A stretch of DNA of 64,000 nt, taken from positions 124,001-188,000 of the forward strand of contig NZ_KB895416.1 in NCBI RefSeq assembly GCF_000374845.1. Direction: 5' to 3'. Each line of letters starts with the position of its first letter. Position 1 is the stretch's first letter. The position numbers and the translations under genes are program-made. The notes under the pieces are model-generated. The model saw only the letters and a program-made list of their open reading frames with translations. It did not search any database and was not told the origin of the DNA. This DNA is from Paenibacillus terrigena DSM 21567. GTDB lineage: Bacteria > Bacillota > Bacilli > Paenibacillales > Paenibacillaceae. Shown piece by piece: positions 17,776 through 25,986 of this stretch.

Positions 17776-18795
17776 CTAGTTTGTCCCGTCATATTCAATG
17801 GATACGGCATGTGCGATACAAGGAATACTTTCACCTTGCTGATAAGAGATTGGGGATAGAAGCGCACCGGTGGCAACGACGAGAATTCTTTTCCACGTTC
17901 CGGCTCGAAGCTGCTTGAGCAAATGCCCGTAAGTAACGGTAGCAGAGCATCCACATCCACTAGCTCCCGCTTGGACGGATTGGTTCTCATAGTCATAGAT
18001 CATCATGCCGCAATCCCGGAAATCCGTCTGATTCATAGGGATGTGATGTTTCTTGAGCAGTTCACTTGCGATTTCATATCCGACCTTTGCTAGATCCCCT
18101 GTAACGATTAGATCATAATGCCCAGGTTCAATCCGCAAATCTCGGAAATGCGCTTGAATGGTATCTACGGCTGCTGGTGCCATAGCAGCACCCATATTGA
18201 ATGGGTCTGTAATGCCCATATCTATGACACGCCCAATCGTAGCTGAGGTGATGAGAGGGCCTTCGCCATGTTTGGAGACGACGGCAGCTCCTGCACCCGT
18301 GACAGTATATTGAGCGGTTGGCGGTTTCTGGGACCCATATTCCGTCGGATAACGGAACTGCTTCTCAGCGGTTGCATTGTGGCTCCCTGTTACAGCTAAA
18401 GCGTAGTGAGCGGAGCCAGAGTTTACGATCAACGAGGCGAGTGCAAGGCTCTCCATCGAAGTGGAACAAGCGCCAAATACCCCTAGATAAGGGATGCTGA
18501 GGGTTCTAGCCGCGAAGCTTGAACTAATAATTTGATTGAGCAAATCGCCTCCGACGTAGAATTGAATTTGCTCTTTCGTTAATCCGGCGCTTTCGATGGC
18601 GATTTTGGCTGCCTCTTCGATGAGCTTGTTCTCCGCTTTTTCCCATGTACTCTGACCTAACATGAGGTCGCCATGGATAATATCAAAGTCATTCGCTAAT
18701 GGGCCCTGTCCCTCAAAAGGACCTACAACCGATGCGCTTCCGAATATGCGAGGCTTATTCTCGAATATCCAAGATTGATGTCCTCTTAGTGTCAT
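17776..18795 (-). CDS. spoVAD: Stage V sporulation protein AD
   Basis: SpoVAD has a thiolase-like fold, binds dipicolinic acid and is part of the SpoVA channel that loads DPA into the forespore and releases it at germination. The 339 residues show the family N-terminus (GHQSWIFENKPRIFGSASVVGP), the FGACSTSMESLALAS thiolase-like motif, GSHNATAEKQFRYPTEYG, and GASGCGCSATV. It starts at 18795, sharing one base with the spoVAC stop (TAATG), so translation is coupled. SpoVA proteins act at the inner spore membrane; expression in the forespore under sigma-G is expected from the family. Confidence 0.93.
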   Translation of the reverse strand: MTLRGHQSWIFENKPRIFGSASVVGPFEGQGPLANDFDIIHGDLMLGQSTWEKAENKLIEEAAKIAIESAGLTKEQIQFYVGGDLLNQIISSSFAARTLSIPYLGVFGACSTSMESLALASLIVNSGSAHYALAVTGSHNATAEKQFRYPTEYGSQKPPTAQYTVTGAGAAVVSKHGEGPLITSATIGRVIDMGITDPFNMGAAMAPAAVDTIQAHFRDLRIEPGHYDLIVTGDLAKVGYEIASELLKKHHIPMNQTDFRDCGMMIYDYENQSVQAGASGCGCSATVTYGHLLKQLRAGTWKRILVVATGALLSPISYQQGESIPCIAHAVSIEYDGTN

Positions 18796-19292
18796 TAGGA
18801 CCCGGCCCCCGTTCCGTTAAACTGAAGAATCATATGCACGATCCCGACAATGAAGGCTGCGACGGTACCAAATACAATAACAGGCCCTGCCACTTTGAAC
18901 ATTTGCCCACCCACGCCAAGTACAACGCCCTCACTACGATGCTCGATTGCTGCTGATGCCATGGAGTTCGCAAATCCTGTAACAGGAACCGCAGTCCCTG
19001 CTCCAGCCCATTGCGCGATTTTATCATAGACCCCGAAGCTCGTTAAGATGACTGACAAGAGCACCATGATGGCTACGGTTGGATTTCCTGCTGTTTTCTC
19101 TGTGAATCCGCCCCATGTGATAAAGGCTTTGGTAATACATTCACCTATGAGACAAATGATCCCACCCGACAGAAATGCCCGCACGCAGTTCTTAAAGGTC
19201 GTTCGTTTGGGTTCAATTCGTTTCGCAAGGGCTTGGTATTCCTGCTGCACGGGCGTTAACTTCTGTTTCTTCTGCTTTTCCGACAAAACCAT
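18795..19292 (-). CDS. spoVAC: Stage V sporulation protein AC
   Basis: SpoVAC is a small membrane protein that in Bacillus behaves as a mechanosensitive channel in DPA release. The 165-residue protein has a basic N-terminus, and four or so hydrophobic segments with the family residues AFLSGGIICLIGECI, TAVPVTGFANSMASAAIEH and GVVLGVGGQMFKVAGPVI. The start is ATG 19292, only two bases after AAGGAGG. TTG 19286 in the same frame has an eight-base spacing and may be the real start. It is followed directly by spoVAD and preceded by the DUF421 gene 32 bases away, so the block is one operon. Confidence 0.92.
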   Translation of the reverse strand: MVLSEKQKKQKLTPVQQEYQALAKRIEPKRTTFKNCVRAFLSGGIICLIGECITKAFITWGGFTEKTAGNPTVAIMVLLSVILTSFGVYDKIAQWAGAGTAVPVTGFANSMASAAIEHRSEGVVLGVGGQMFKVAGPVIVFGTVAAFIVGIVHMILQFNGTGAGS

Positions 19293-19324
19293 AACCTCCT
19301 TCAAAATCTAAACAGATCAATGCA

Positions 19325-20185
19325 TTAACGGGTAAGCAAAGGTCTCATATCTACGATGACCTGGTCCATCTGATCTACACATTGTGTATAAAGCGCCTTG
19401 GCAGCTTCATTTTCCGAGGATAACGCGAATAATTCTAAATCTGCCTCGCATTTTTTCAGTGTAGCAAACAGGGTTGCTTTCTTCTGCGGCTCGGGCACTT
19501 GGATTTGATCGTCATAGAGGTCGACATACAGCTGTCCGTATGAATCCACTTGACCCAAGTATACGTTCTCGATGGCCACGCCAAGGGTCTCTAGCTCTCG
19601 ATTTAGCCAGTTACGGTTGTAACCGAATGCAGCTAATCCCTCATCCATAAGCTTTCCATCCATAATAACAGCCTCTGGTGATTTATCAGGTGAGACCTTA
19701 ATACCCAAATGCTTTGGCGTAAGCGGTTGATTCTCGCGTTTGAGCAAGATATTGAACTCCCCGTTCGATTCCATAATGGCAAATTCAACGTCCGCCGCAT
19801 TGAACACATTTTTTTTGCGCAGCTGGGATAATAGCTCATCGGAGGTAACGCGAACCTTCTTCAAGTTATCTTCAAGAATTTTGCCATCCTTAATGAGGAC
19901 CTCAGATTTGCTATCTATAAAATCCCGAAGCTTTTTGGTCTTCAACTGCACCATTTCAATGATGAAGGATACACCAACCCACACGGCGAGGGAGATGATA
20001 CCAAGCCCCCAATGCTTCTCTAAATCCATGGAGATGTATGCAGCAAGGCTACCAATCGTAATCCCCGTAATGTACTCGAACAGAGATAGCTGCGCGACCT
20101 GACGTTTTCCTAATACTTTGGTGAAGAAAAACAGAACCAAAACAGCCACCAATGTACGAAGGGCAGCTTCAAACCATTCAGGCAT
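19325..20185 (-). CDS. DUF421 (YetF-type) membrane protein fused to a DUF1657-like tail
   Basis: The 286-residue protein has an N-terminal DUF421 membrane domain (VLVLFFFTKVLGKRQVAQLS, then TGITIGSLAAY) and a soluble DUF421 C-domain (RVTSDELLSQLRKKNVF, DVEFAIMESNGEFNILLK). From about residue 235 it carries a tail reading TLKKCEADLELFALSSENEAAK. That tail lines up with TLASLKSAQASLESFALETQ in the separate DUF1657 protein encoded divergently next door. ATG 20185 is preceded by GGGGAAGGAG. DUF421 and DUF1657 genes occur beside spoVAC/AD genes in mobile spoVA operons linked to spore heat resistance; the molecular role is not known. A second DUF421 protein, without this tail, is at 51.27 kb. Confidence 0.82.
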   Translation of the reverse strand: MPEWFEAALRTLVAVLVLFFFTKVLGKRQVAQLSLFEYITGITIGSLAAYISMDLEKHWGLGIISLAVWVGVSFIIEMVQLKTKKLRDFIDSKSEVLIKDGKILEDNLKKVRVTSDELLSQLRKKNVFNAADVEFAIMESNGEFNILLKRENQPLTPKHLGIKVSPDKSPEAVIMDGKLMDEGLAAFGYNRNWLNRELETLGVAIENVYLGQVDSYGQLYVDLYDDQIQVPEPQKKATLFATLKKCEADLELFALSSENEAAKALYTQCVDQMDQVIVDMRPLLTR

Positions 20186-20266
20186 CGTTTTTTCGACTCC
20201 TTCCCCTTTATGTTTTGTCAAAAGTTGTGAACAGGATTCATATGAAATGTTCCCGCAAAGTGAGAA

Positions 20267-20297
20267 GAATATTCTGGTGACATTCGGACACATTAGA
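20267..20297 (+). promoter_or_regulatory. possible sigma-G promoter of the DUF1657 gene
   Basis: GAATA (20267-20271) and CATTAGA (20291-20297) resemble the sigma-G consensus GHATR-N18-CATWHTA, with 19 bases between and one -10 mismatch. Forespore expression would suit the neighbouring spoVA genes. This is weak pattern evidence. Confidence 0.3.
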
Positions 20298-20326
20298 GTG
20301 GTATTTGTAAAAAGGAGGTGTGAGAA

Positions 20327-20533
20327 ATGACCGTTGGATCCCAAGTGAAAACCACTTTAGCAAGTTTGAAAAGTGCTCAAGCGAGTCTAGAATCCTTCGC
20401 GCTTGAAACGCAAAATCAAGAAGCGAAAAAAATGTTCGAGTCCGCTGCGCAGTCGACACAATCAGTCGTATCGCAAGTTGAAGCCCGCGTACAACAACTC
20501 GAAAATGAAGAGCCGCAATTTAAAGGGTTCTAG
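20327..20533 (+). CDS. DUF1657 domain small protein
   Basis: This small helical protein of 68 residues begins MTVGSQVKTTLASLKSAQ and has the DUF1657 pattern of an amphipathic helix with SLESFALETQ, then NQEAKKMFESAAQSTQSVV. ATG 20327 has an AAAGGAGGTG site. DUF1657 proteins of this size accompany spoVA-type operons in spore formers; their biochemical role is unknown. It is divergent from the DUF421-DUF1657 fusion gene, with 141 bases between the starts, and ends in its own strong terminator, so it is a single-gene unit. I infer sporulation expression from the neighbours only. Confidence 0.85.
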   Translation: MTVGSQVKTTLASLKSAQASLESFALETQNQEAKKMFESAAQSTQSVVSQVEARVQQLENEEPQFKGF

Positions 20534-20561
20534 ACATTTCGATAAGAAGGACAGGAGTGGG

Positions 20562-20603
20562 AAATCTCGATTCTTTGCACAAGCAGAGGATCGAGATTTT
20601 TTT
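20562..20603 (+). terminator. terminator after the DUF1657 gene
   Basis: AAATCTCGAT (20562-20571) pairs perfectly with ATCGAGATTT (20590-20599), with an 18-base loop, and seven T follow in all. Confidence 0.85.
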
Positions 20604-20687
20604 GTCATGCCATGGAGAAGCAGTTATAAATCTCTCAACTCTATCATAAGAATGATATTAGAAGATTGGACAAGGGAGAGGGTAAGC

Positions 20688-21941
20688 ATGAGTAAGGCCA
20701 AAATGACGTTTCGCTTCGATGATCCGCCGCGTAAGTCGGGAGGAACAGAGATCATTCCTAATAATGATTCGGTAGAAGAAACTGTAGAGTCAACGACGGT
20801 TGGTCATGTTGTTCCGATCCAGAGGTACAGCTCCGATTATGGTGCATGGGACCCCACATTCGATGAAGAGACGAACCGTATTGAGAAGTTGATTCGTGGC
20901 GAAACCTCTTCGATCCAGCCCGAAGTCATCCTTCCAAAGTCACAGCCGCGGATTGTGGATATGATCCAAGATTCAGAGGAACATGTAGAACGATCCAATG
21001 CTGAATTAGGAAATCATAGTGAAGAAGGGCATAGTGTACAATGGACGGAGCTGCCAGTCGGTGGATTTTATCGTAAAACAAGAAATCCTTCATGGGTCAA
21101 AGTCGTTGCCTCTGTCGCTGGCGCAATTGTGACAGGTGCTGTATTCGGCTTCGTTGTATTATCGTTATTTCAAGGGGAAGTGAGTCTGCCAGGTGTGAAG
21201 TCGGGCTCTTTATCGGATAATGTTCGTACAAGCGGTAGTGTTCAGACTTCAGGTAAGGTGGCGGAGTCCGGGGTGAAGCAAGGAGCGATCACACCAGGTG
21301 AAGCGGTTAACATAACGATTCAACGTGATGCGAAGACCTATTATATGCTACAGTATGGTGTTTTCAAAGATCTAGCAGGTGTAAATACTGCGCAGCAGGA
21401 GTTGACGGATAAAGGCTTGGCCGCGTTCGGAGATACTACGGATCAGAATCGGGTGTATGCCGGTATGGCGACATCGCGTGAAGAGGCCCAGTTGATGAAA
21501 GCTGAGCTGGCACTGCAAGGAGTTGAGCTCTATGTTCGAGATTTGCAGCTGCCGGAGACGACGCAATTGATGTATGCTGGTGATGCGTCACAGATGGAGC
21601 AATTTCTGAAACAGAGCGATCAGGTGGTTCAAATTCTATTACAGATGTCAACAGCACAGCTAGAGCGTAAAGACCCTACGGCTTATACACAGGCAGAATT
21701 GTTAGCCATTAAGGATGCGCATCAGAAATGGACAGAGCTTGGTACAGTGGCGGTCAAAGGCCTGCCAGAGTCTTCGAAGGAAGCTTGGGGGAAAATGACC
21801 CAGTCGATGAACACGGCAATTATCTCGTTAAATGAATACGGTAAGCAGCTGTCGACATCCCATCTATGGAGCATTCAATCCGCATTGATGGCGTTCGTGG
21901 TAAGTGAGAAAAATTGGATGGCGTCTATGCAAGCCGTGTGA
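20688..21941 (+). CDS. SPOR-domain membrane protein, SpoIIB-like
   Basis: The 417-residue protein has a charged cytoplasmic N-terminal part, one membrane helix at about residues 137-160, a Ser/Gly-rich linker, and an extracytoplasmic SPOR-type domain (YYMLQYGVFKDLAGVNTAQQ, then GLAAFGDTTDQNRVYAG) around 215-285. A helical C-terminal region of about 130 residues follows. SPOR domains bind denuded septal peptidoglycan. Its position right before maf-radC-mreB is that of spoIIB in Bacillus, which helps engulfment, and the topology agrees, but residue similarity cannot be judged here. ATG 20688 follows AGGGAGAGGG; the frame is open further upstream but without a start signal. Confidence 0.72.
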   Translation: MSKAKMTFRFDDPPRKSGGTEIIPNNDSVEETVESTTVGHVVPIQRYSSDYGAWDPTFDEETNRIEKLIRGETSSIQPEVILPKSQPRIVDMIQDSEEHVERSNAELGNHSEEGHSVQWTELPVGGFYRKTRNPSWVKVVASVAGAIVTGAVFGFVVLSLFQGEVSLPGVKSGSLSDNVRTSGSVQTSGKVAESGVKQGAITPGEAVNITIQRDAKTYYMLQYGVFKDLAGVNTAQQELTDKGLAAFGDTTDQNRVYAGMATSREEAQLMKAELALQGVELYVRDLQLPETTQLMYAGDASQMEQFLKQSDQVVQILLQMSTAQLERKDPTAYTQAELLAIKDAHQKWTELGTVAVKGLPESSKEAWGKMTQSMNTAIISLNEYGKQLSTSHLWSIQSALMAFVVSEKNWMASMQAV

Positions 21942-21955
21942 GATAAAGTATATCT

Positions 21956-21996
21956 AACCGATAGGACCTGATTTCAAAGGCGCCTGTCGGTTTTTG
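21956..21996 (+). terminator. terminator of the spoIIB-like gene
   Basis: AACCGATAGG (21956-21965) pairs with CCTGTCGGTT (21983-21992), with one G-T pair, followed by TTT. Confidence 0.8.
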
Positions 21997-21998
21997 GT

Positions 21999-22027
21999 TT
22001 GTGTTAAACCGTAAATATAAGTATAAT
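21999..22027 (+). promoter_or_regulatory. sigma-A promoter of maf-radC
   Basis: TTGTGT (21999-22004) and a perfect TATAAT (22022-22027) are 17 bases apart. They directly follow the preceding terminator and lie 39 bases before the maf start. Confidence 0.65.
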
Positions 22028-22065
22028 GTGTAAAGGTGTAAAATAATGGTGAAGGGGAGTCGAAA

Positions 22066-22665
22066 ATGCTGAATAGGGATCAACGTCGCCTCATCTTAGC
22101 GTCTGCATCACCACGAAGACAAGAGCTCATTCGCGTTCTGAATATCCCGTTCGAAATTCGTGTGAGTGATGTCGATGAGACCACGCCGACGTATTGGTCG
22201 CCGGCACAGGTCGCAGAGCAATTGGCGCTTCGCAAGGCTGAGGCTGTGCATCAGATGCTGCAGGAGGGCGATCAAGGCATTATCATTGGTGCGGATACCA
22301 TTGTGGTGCTTGATTATCGTGTCCTTGGCAAACCAAAGGATGCAGAGGATGCGATATCGATGCTGAATCTGCTGGAAGGAAAGACACATCAGGTGTATAG
22401 CGGTGTGGCTTGTATTGATGCGCAGACAGGGGAGACCCATGTATCTCACCGTGTTACGTATGTCAAAATGAAGCATTTAACAGAACAGCAAGTGCAGCGG
22501 TATGTCGCAAGTGGGGAGCCTATGGATAAAGCGGGTTCGTACGCGATACAAGGATTAGGTTCAACGATTGTAGAGTCGATCGACGGATGTTATTTCAACG
22601 TCGTGGGTCTGCCGTTATCCTTGCTTAGTGATATGCTCACGAAATTTGGCATTGAAGTACTTTAA
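22066..22665 (+). CDS. maf: Maf family nucleotide pyrophosphatase
   Basis: Maf proteins hydrolyse non-canonical or modified nucleoside triphosphates such as dTTP/UTP analogues, and extra copies disturb septum formation in Bacillus. The 199 residues contain LILASASPRRQELI at the N-terminus, the GADTIVVLD motif with the catalytic Asp, LEGKTHQVYSGVACID, and DKAGSYAIQGLG. ATG 22066 follows GAAGGGGAG. The maf-radC-mreB order is conserved in Bacillus. Confidence 0.94.
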   Translation: MLNRDQRRLILASASPRRQELIRVLNIPFEIRVSDVDETTPTYWSPAQVAEQLALRKAEAVHQMLQEGDQGIIIGADTIVVLDYRVLGKPKDAEDAISMLNLLEGKTHQVYSGVACIDAQTGETHVSHRVTYVKMKHLTEQQVQRYVASGEPMDKAGSYAIQGLGSTIVESIDGCYFNVVGLPLSLLSDMLTKFGIEVL

Positions 22666-22725
22666 GAAAGCTAACTTATGGAAGATGTATTCTAGGATTA
22701 TTTCAACAATGAAAGAGGGGAATTC

Positions 22726-23415
22726 ATGGATTCGCAAGGGCTTGTTCTGCGCGATATCCCCCATGAAGAACGTCCAAGAGAACGCATGATACAGAATGGG
22801 GCAAGCGCACTTAGTCACGCTGAATTGCTAGCAATTCTTCTTCGCACAGGAACACAGCGAGAATCCGCTGTTCGCGTCGCTGAGCGGCTGCTTAAGCAAG
22901 TAGGCAACATTCGCCATTTGGTTGATATGACCGTAGAAGAAATGACACAAATCAAAGGCATCGGACCAGCAAAGGCTATTCAATTAAAGGCAGGTATTGA
23001 ACTTGGTCGTCGCTTGTCAAGAGCGACAATGAATGAGAAGATTACCATTCGAAAGCCGTCAGATGCAGCAGATTTGCTCATGGAACAAATGCGTTATTTG
23101 CAGAAAGAACATTTTGTATGTTTGTTTCTCAACACCAAAAATCATGTGCTCCAACAAGAGACACTGTCGATGGGAAGCTTAAATGCTTCAATCGTTCATC
23201 CCCGAGAAATTTTCCGAGCTGCCATCAAGTGCAGCAGCGCATCAGTAATATGCGCTCACAACCATCCAAGCGGCGATCCAACGCCCAGTCCAGAAGACAT
23301 TCAGCTTACGCAGCGTCTCGTCGAGGCCGGCAATATTATTGGCATTGAGGTGCTTGATCACCTCGTGATTGGTGATCAACGTTACATAAGTTTGAAGGAA
23401 CAGGGACTTATGTAA
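22726..23415 (+). CDS. radC: RadC/YsxA family JAB-domain protein
   Basis: The 229-residue protein has an N-terminal helix-hairpin-helix region (MTQIKGIGPAKAIQLKA) and a C-terminal JAB/MPN metalloprotease-like domain with the zinc motif HNHPSGDPTPSPED. The family is named for DNA repair, but the role is disputed. ATG 22726 has a GAAAGAGGGG site. It lies between maf and mreB as in Bacillus. The mreB promoter overlaps its last codons. Confidence 0.93.
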   Translation: MDSQGLVLRDIPHEERPRERMIQNGASALSHAELLAILLRTGTQRESAVRVAERLLKQVGNIRHLVDMTVEEMTQIKGIGPAKAIQLKAGIELGRRLSRATMNEKITIRKPSDAADLLMEQMRYLQKEHFVCLFLNTKNHVLQQETLSMGSLNASIVHPREIFRAAIKCSSASVICAHNHPSGDPTPSPEDIQLTQRLVEAGNIIGIEVLDHLVIGDQRYISLKEQGLM

Positions 23416-23421
23416 TATAAT
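23392..23421 (+). promoter_or_regulatory. promoter of mreB inside the radC end
   Basis: TTGAAG (23392-23397) and TATAAT (23416-23421) are 18 bases apart and would start transcription about 60 bases before mreB. Confidence 0.5.
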
Positions 23422-23486
23422 ATTTAAATTATCAGCACGATAAGATAAACGATGAAGAGTTACAGGAAAGAAAGGGAGATTACAGC

Positions 23487-24521
23487 ATGTTTGGAAGCTT
23501 CACGAAAGATTTAGGAATTGATTTGGGAACTGCAAATACACTTGTATATGTTCGAGGAAAAGGGATCGTTGTTCGCGAGCCTTCCGTTGTGGCGATCCGT
23601 ACAGATACGAAAAAAATAGAAGCTGTTGGTGAGTCGGCTAAGAAAATGATCGGTCGTACACCGGGTAACATTCGCGCGATTCGTCCGATGAAAGACGGCG
23701 TTATCGCGGATTTCGATACGACTGCAACAATGATTAAATATTTTATTAGACAAGCTCAGAAGCAGCGCTCTGTATTCCCGCGTCATCCGAACGTGATGGT
23801 ATGCGTACCTTCAGGGATTACAGCTGTAGAACAACGTGCGGTTGAAGATGCGACAAAGCAAGCAGGTGCGCGTGAAGCTTATACCATTGAAGAGCCATTC
23901 GCGGCAGCGATTGGTGCAGATCTTCCGGTATGGGAGCCGACAGGCAGCATGGTTGTTGATATTGGCGGCGGTACGACAGAAGTTGCGGTCATTTCGCTTG
24001 GCGGAATTGTAACAAGTCGTTCGGTTCGTGTTGCAGGCGACGAGATGGATGATGCTGTCATTCAATATATCAAACGGATTTATAACCTGATGATCGGTGA
24101 ACGTACAGCTGAGCAAATTAAGGTCGATATTGCTTCCGCATTGCCGCTTGATCAAGTAGAGACGGTTGAAATTCGTGGACGCGATCTCGTATCTGGACTT
24201 CCGAAGACGCTCACGATCACCTCCGATGAGATTACAGAAGCGTTGCAGGATACCGTGAACTCTATCGTTGATGCGGTGAAGGTAACACTTGAGAAATGTC
24301 CACCAGAGCTCGCAGCGGATATTATGGACCGCGGGATCGTGTTGACAGGTGGCGGCGCATTGCTGCGTAATCTCGATAAATTGCTTGCACGTGAGACAGG
24401 TATGCCGGTTATTGTTGCGGAAGATCCTCTTGATTGTGTAGCAAAAGGTACCGGTCGTGCGCTAGAGAACATCCACTTATTTAAATCCAAAAGCAGTACG
24501 GCGGTTCGCTCGAAACGATAA
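23487..24521 (+). CDS. mreB: Rod shape-determining protein MreB
   Basis: MreB is the bacterial actin that guides lateral wall synthesis as membrane-bound filaments. The 344 residues include the ATPase phosphate loops [10 protein letters not shown] and [18 protein letters not shown], the [14 protein letters not shown] stretch, and [13 protein letters not shown] in the adenosine motif. The ATG has an AAAGGGAG site. It leads an mreBCD-minCD-rodA cluster in which genes are 3 to 61 bases apart. Length and motifs are normal. Confidence 0.97.
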   Translation: MFGSFTKDLGIDLGTANTLVYVRGKGIVVREPSVVAIRTDTKKIEAVGESAKKMIGRTPGNIRAIRPMKDGVIADFDTTATMIKYFIRQAQKQRSVFPRHPNVMVCVPSGITAVEQRAVEDATKQAGAREAYTIEEPFAAAIGADLPVWEPTGSMVVDIGGGTTEVAVISLGGIVTSRSVRVAGDEMDDAVIQYIKRIYNLMIGERTAEQIKVDIASALPLDQVETVEIRGRDLVSGLPKTLTITSDEITEALQDTVNSIVDAVKVTLEKCPPELAADIMDRGIVLTGGGALLRNLDKLLARETGMPVIVAEDPLDCVAKGTGRALENIHLFKSKSSTAVRSKR

Positions 24522-24524
24522 GAG

Positions 24525-25388
24525 GTGTTTAAACTGTTTAAATTATTGGGGAATAAACGATTGTTCATATTATTGCTCGGCATGATTATATTCATCTCGC
24601 TTCTCGGCTTTACGTTGAGTAATAAACGAGAGAATTTAACATTTCCTGAGAAGATGATTAACGATACGTTTGGGTTCGCTCAAAGTTTATTTTACAAGCC
24701 CGCTGGCTTTATAGCGGGCTTGTTTGAAGATATTCGCGACCTGAACCATATCTATGAAGAAAATGAACAGCTGAAAATCGCAGTTTCGCACTATATTCGC
24801 GACAAAGCGAATTATAATTTCATTGCTGCTGATAATGAGAGATACCAGAAAGAACTGCATTTTACAGAAGAACAGAAGAAATTGTATAAATATGATTACC
24901 GCATTGCTCAGGTCGTGTCGGTGAATCAGGATCCGTACAATAAGAACATTACGATCAATATCGGTGAGAAGAACGGTGTGAAGCCGAATATGGCTGTCAT
25001 TTCCGTCGATGGCATGGTCGGCACGATTAGTCATGTATCGCCGCTTACGAGTACGGTGAAGCTGCTTACAGACCTGAACGAAAAGAATCCGAATTCCAAT
25101 GCGATTGCGGCAACGGCCATCGGTAAAGAGAACCAGTCGTTTGGACTTATTGAGAGTTACGATCCACAGACAGGCACGTATCTCATGACCAAGATTGATG
25201 AGAAGGACCCGCTTGCCGTTGGTGATACGATCGTCTCATCGGGGATCGGTGAAGCATTTCCACGCGGACTCATTATGGGAACGGTTATTTCCAGACAAGT
25301 CGGAGACTACGGCTTAACTCATACAGCGACGATCAAACCAGCAGCGAATTTCGATAATTGGAAAGAACTGTTCGTCGTGGTACCTTAA
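24525..25388 (+). CDS. mreC: Rod shape-determining protein MreC
   Basis: MreC is the bitopic membrane scaffold of the elongasome. The protein of about 287 residues has a short cytoplasmic N-terminus, a membrane helix (LFILLLGMIIFISLLGF), a predicted coiled coil around the HIYEENEQLKIAVSHYIR stretch, and the beta-rich C-domain (NKNITINIGEKNGVKPNMAVIS, VSSGIGEAFPRGLIMGTV). The start is uncertain. GTG 24525 overlaps the only nearby purine-rich site (AGAGG), so a slightly later start such as TTG 24546 is possible. The gene starts three bases after mreB stops. Confidence 0.93.
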   Translation: MFKLFKLLGNKRLFILLLGMIIFISLLGFTLSNKRENLTFPEKMINDTFGFAQSLFYKPAGFIAGLFEDIRDLNHIYEENEQLKIAVSHYIRDKANYNFIAADNERYQKELHFTEEQKKLYKYDYRIAQVVSVNQDPYNKNITINIGEKNGVKPNMAVISVDGMVGTISHVSPLTSTVKLLTDLNEKNPNSNAIAATAIGKENQSFGLIESYDPQTGTYLMTKIDEKDPLAVGDTIVSSGIGEAFPRGLIMGTVISRQVGDYGLTHTATIKPAANFDNWKELFVVVP

Positions 25389-25406
25389 CGTGGAGGAATC
25401 GCTCGG

Positions 25407-25925
25407 ATGAATCGTAAATGGATGATTGTCGTTATGATCTTGTTATTAATCATTGAGGGCACGGTGATGCCGTGGATTATTCCAGTGGAATGGAGAATGC
25501 GAGTTATCCCTCATTTTGTCTTTATCATTGTATTATTCTATGCGGTGTATACCACGAGATATCAAGCGCTGGTTATCGGGTTAATCTTCGGTCTCCTTCA
25601 TGATGTGATCCATTATGGGAATATGATAGGTGTGTATTCGTTCAGTATGGGGCTTTGTGGTTATTTAATCGGCAAAGTATTCGGCGAGAAGCGGCTCGGC
25701 ATCGGATGGATGATCGTGGTTTCGATCCTCGGCAGCTGGATGTTCGACTCGATCATATTCTTGATTTACACGATGTTCAAAGTGAACCATATGTCCTACG
25801 ATTGGGCGCTAGCTTATCAAATTATTCCTAGCTCCTTCCTGCAGTTATTATTTGCTCTTATTGTATATGTTCCGGTTCGCAAAGTGCTCGACCAAGAATT
25901 TCGACCGAAGCTTGAAGAAGATTAA
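25407..25925 (+). CDS. mreD: Rod shape-determining protein MreD
   Basis: MreD is an integral membrane partner of MreC. The 172-residue protein has about five hydrophobic helices, the characteristic GLLHDVIHYGNMIGVYSFSMG stretch split across two membrane segments, and a short charged tail. ATG 25407 follows GGAGGA. It sits in the conserved place between mreC and minC. Confidence 0.9.
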   Translation: MNRKWMIVVMILLLIIEGTVMPWIIPVEWRMRVIPHFVFIIVLFYAVYTTRYQALVIGLIFGLLHDVIHYGNMIGVYSFSMGLCGYLIGKVFGEKRLGIGWMIVVSILGSWMFDSIIFLIYTMFKVNHMSYDWALAYQIIPSSFLQLLFALIVYVPVRKVLDQEFRPKLEED

Positions 25926-25986
25926 GGCATAAGCAGGAACTTTCTTACCCTAGGACGAATTATTTAGGGAGGAGGGACAGGCAAAT

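Noticed and set aside
17724-17996. A longer N-terminus for the YitT-like protein
   Set aside because: The open frame upstream overlaps spoVAD and its residues are not like the family; ATG 17723 begins the conserved part.
20248-20262. TCCCGCAAAGTG as a third copy of the hairpin repeat
   Set aside because: Only nine or ten bases match, and no GTGGGG partner or T-run follows.
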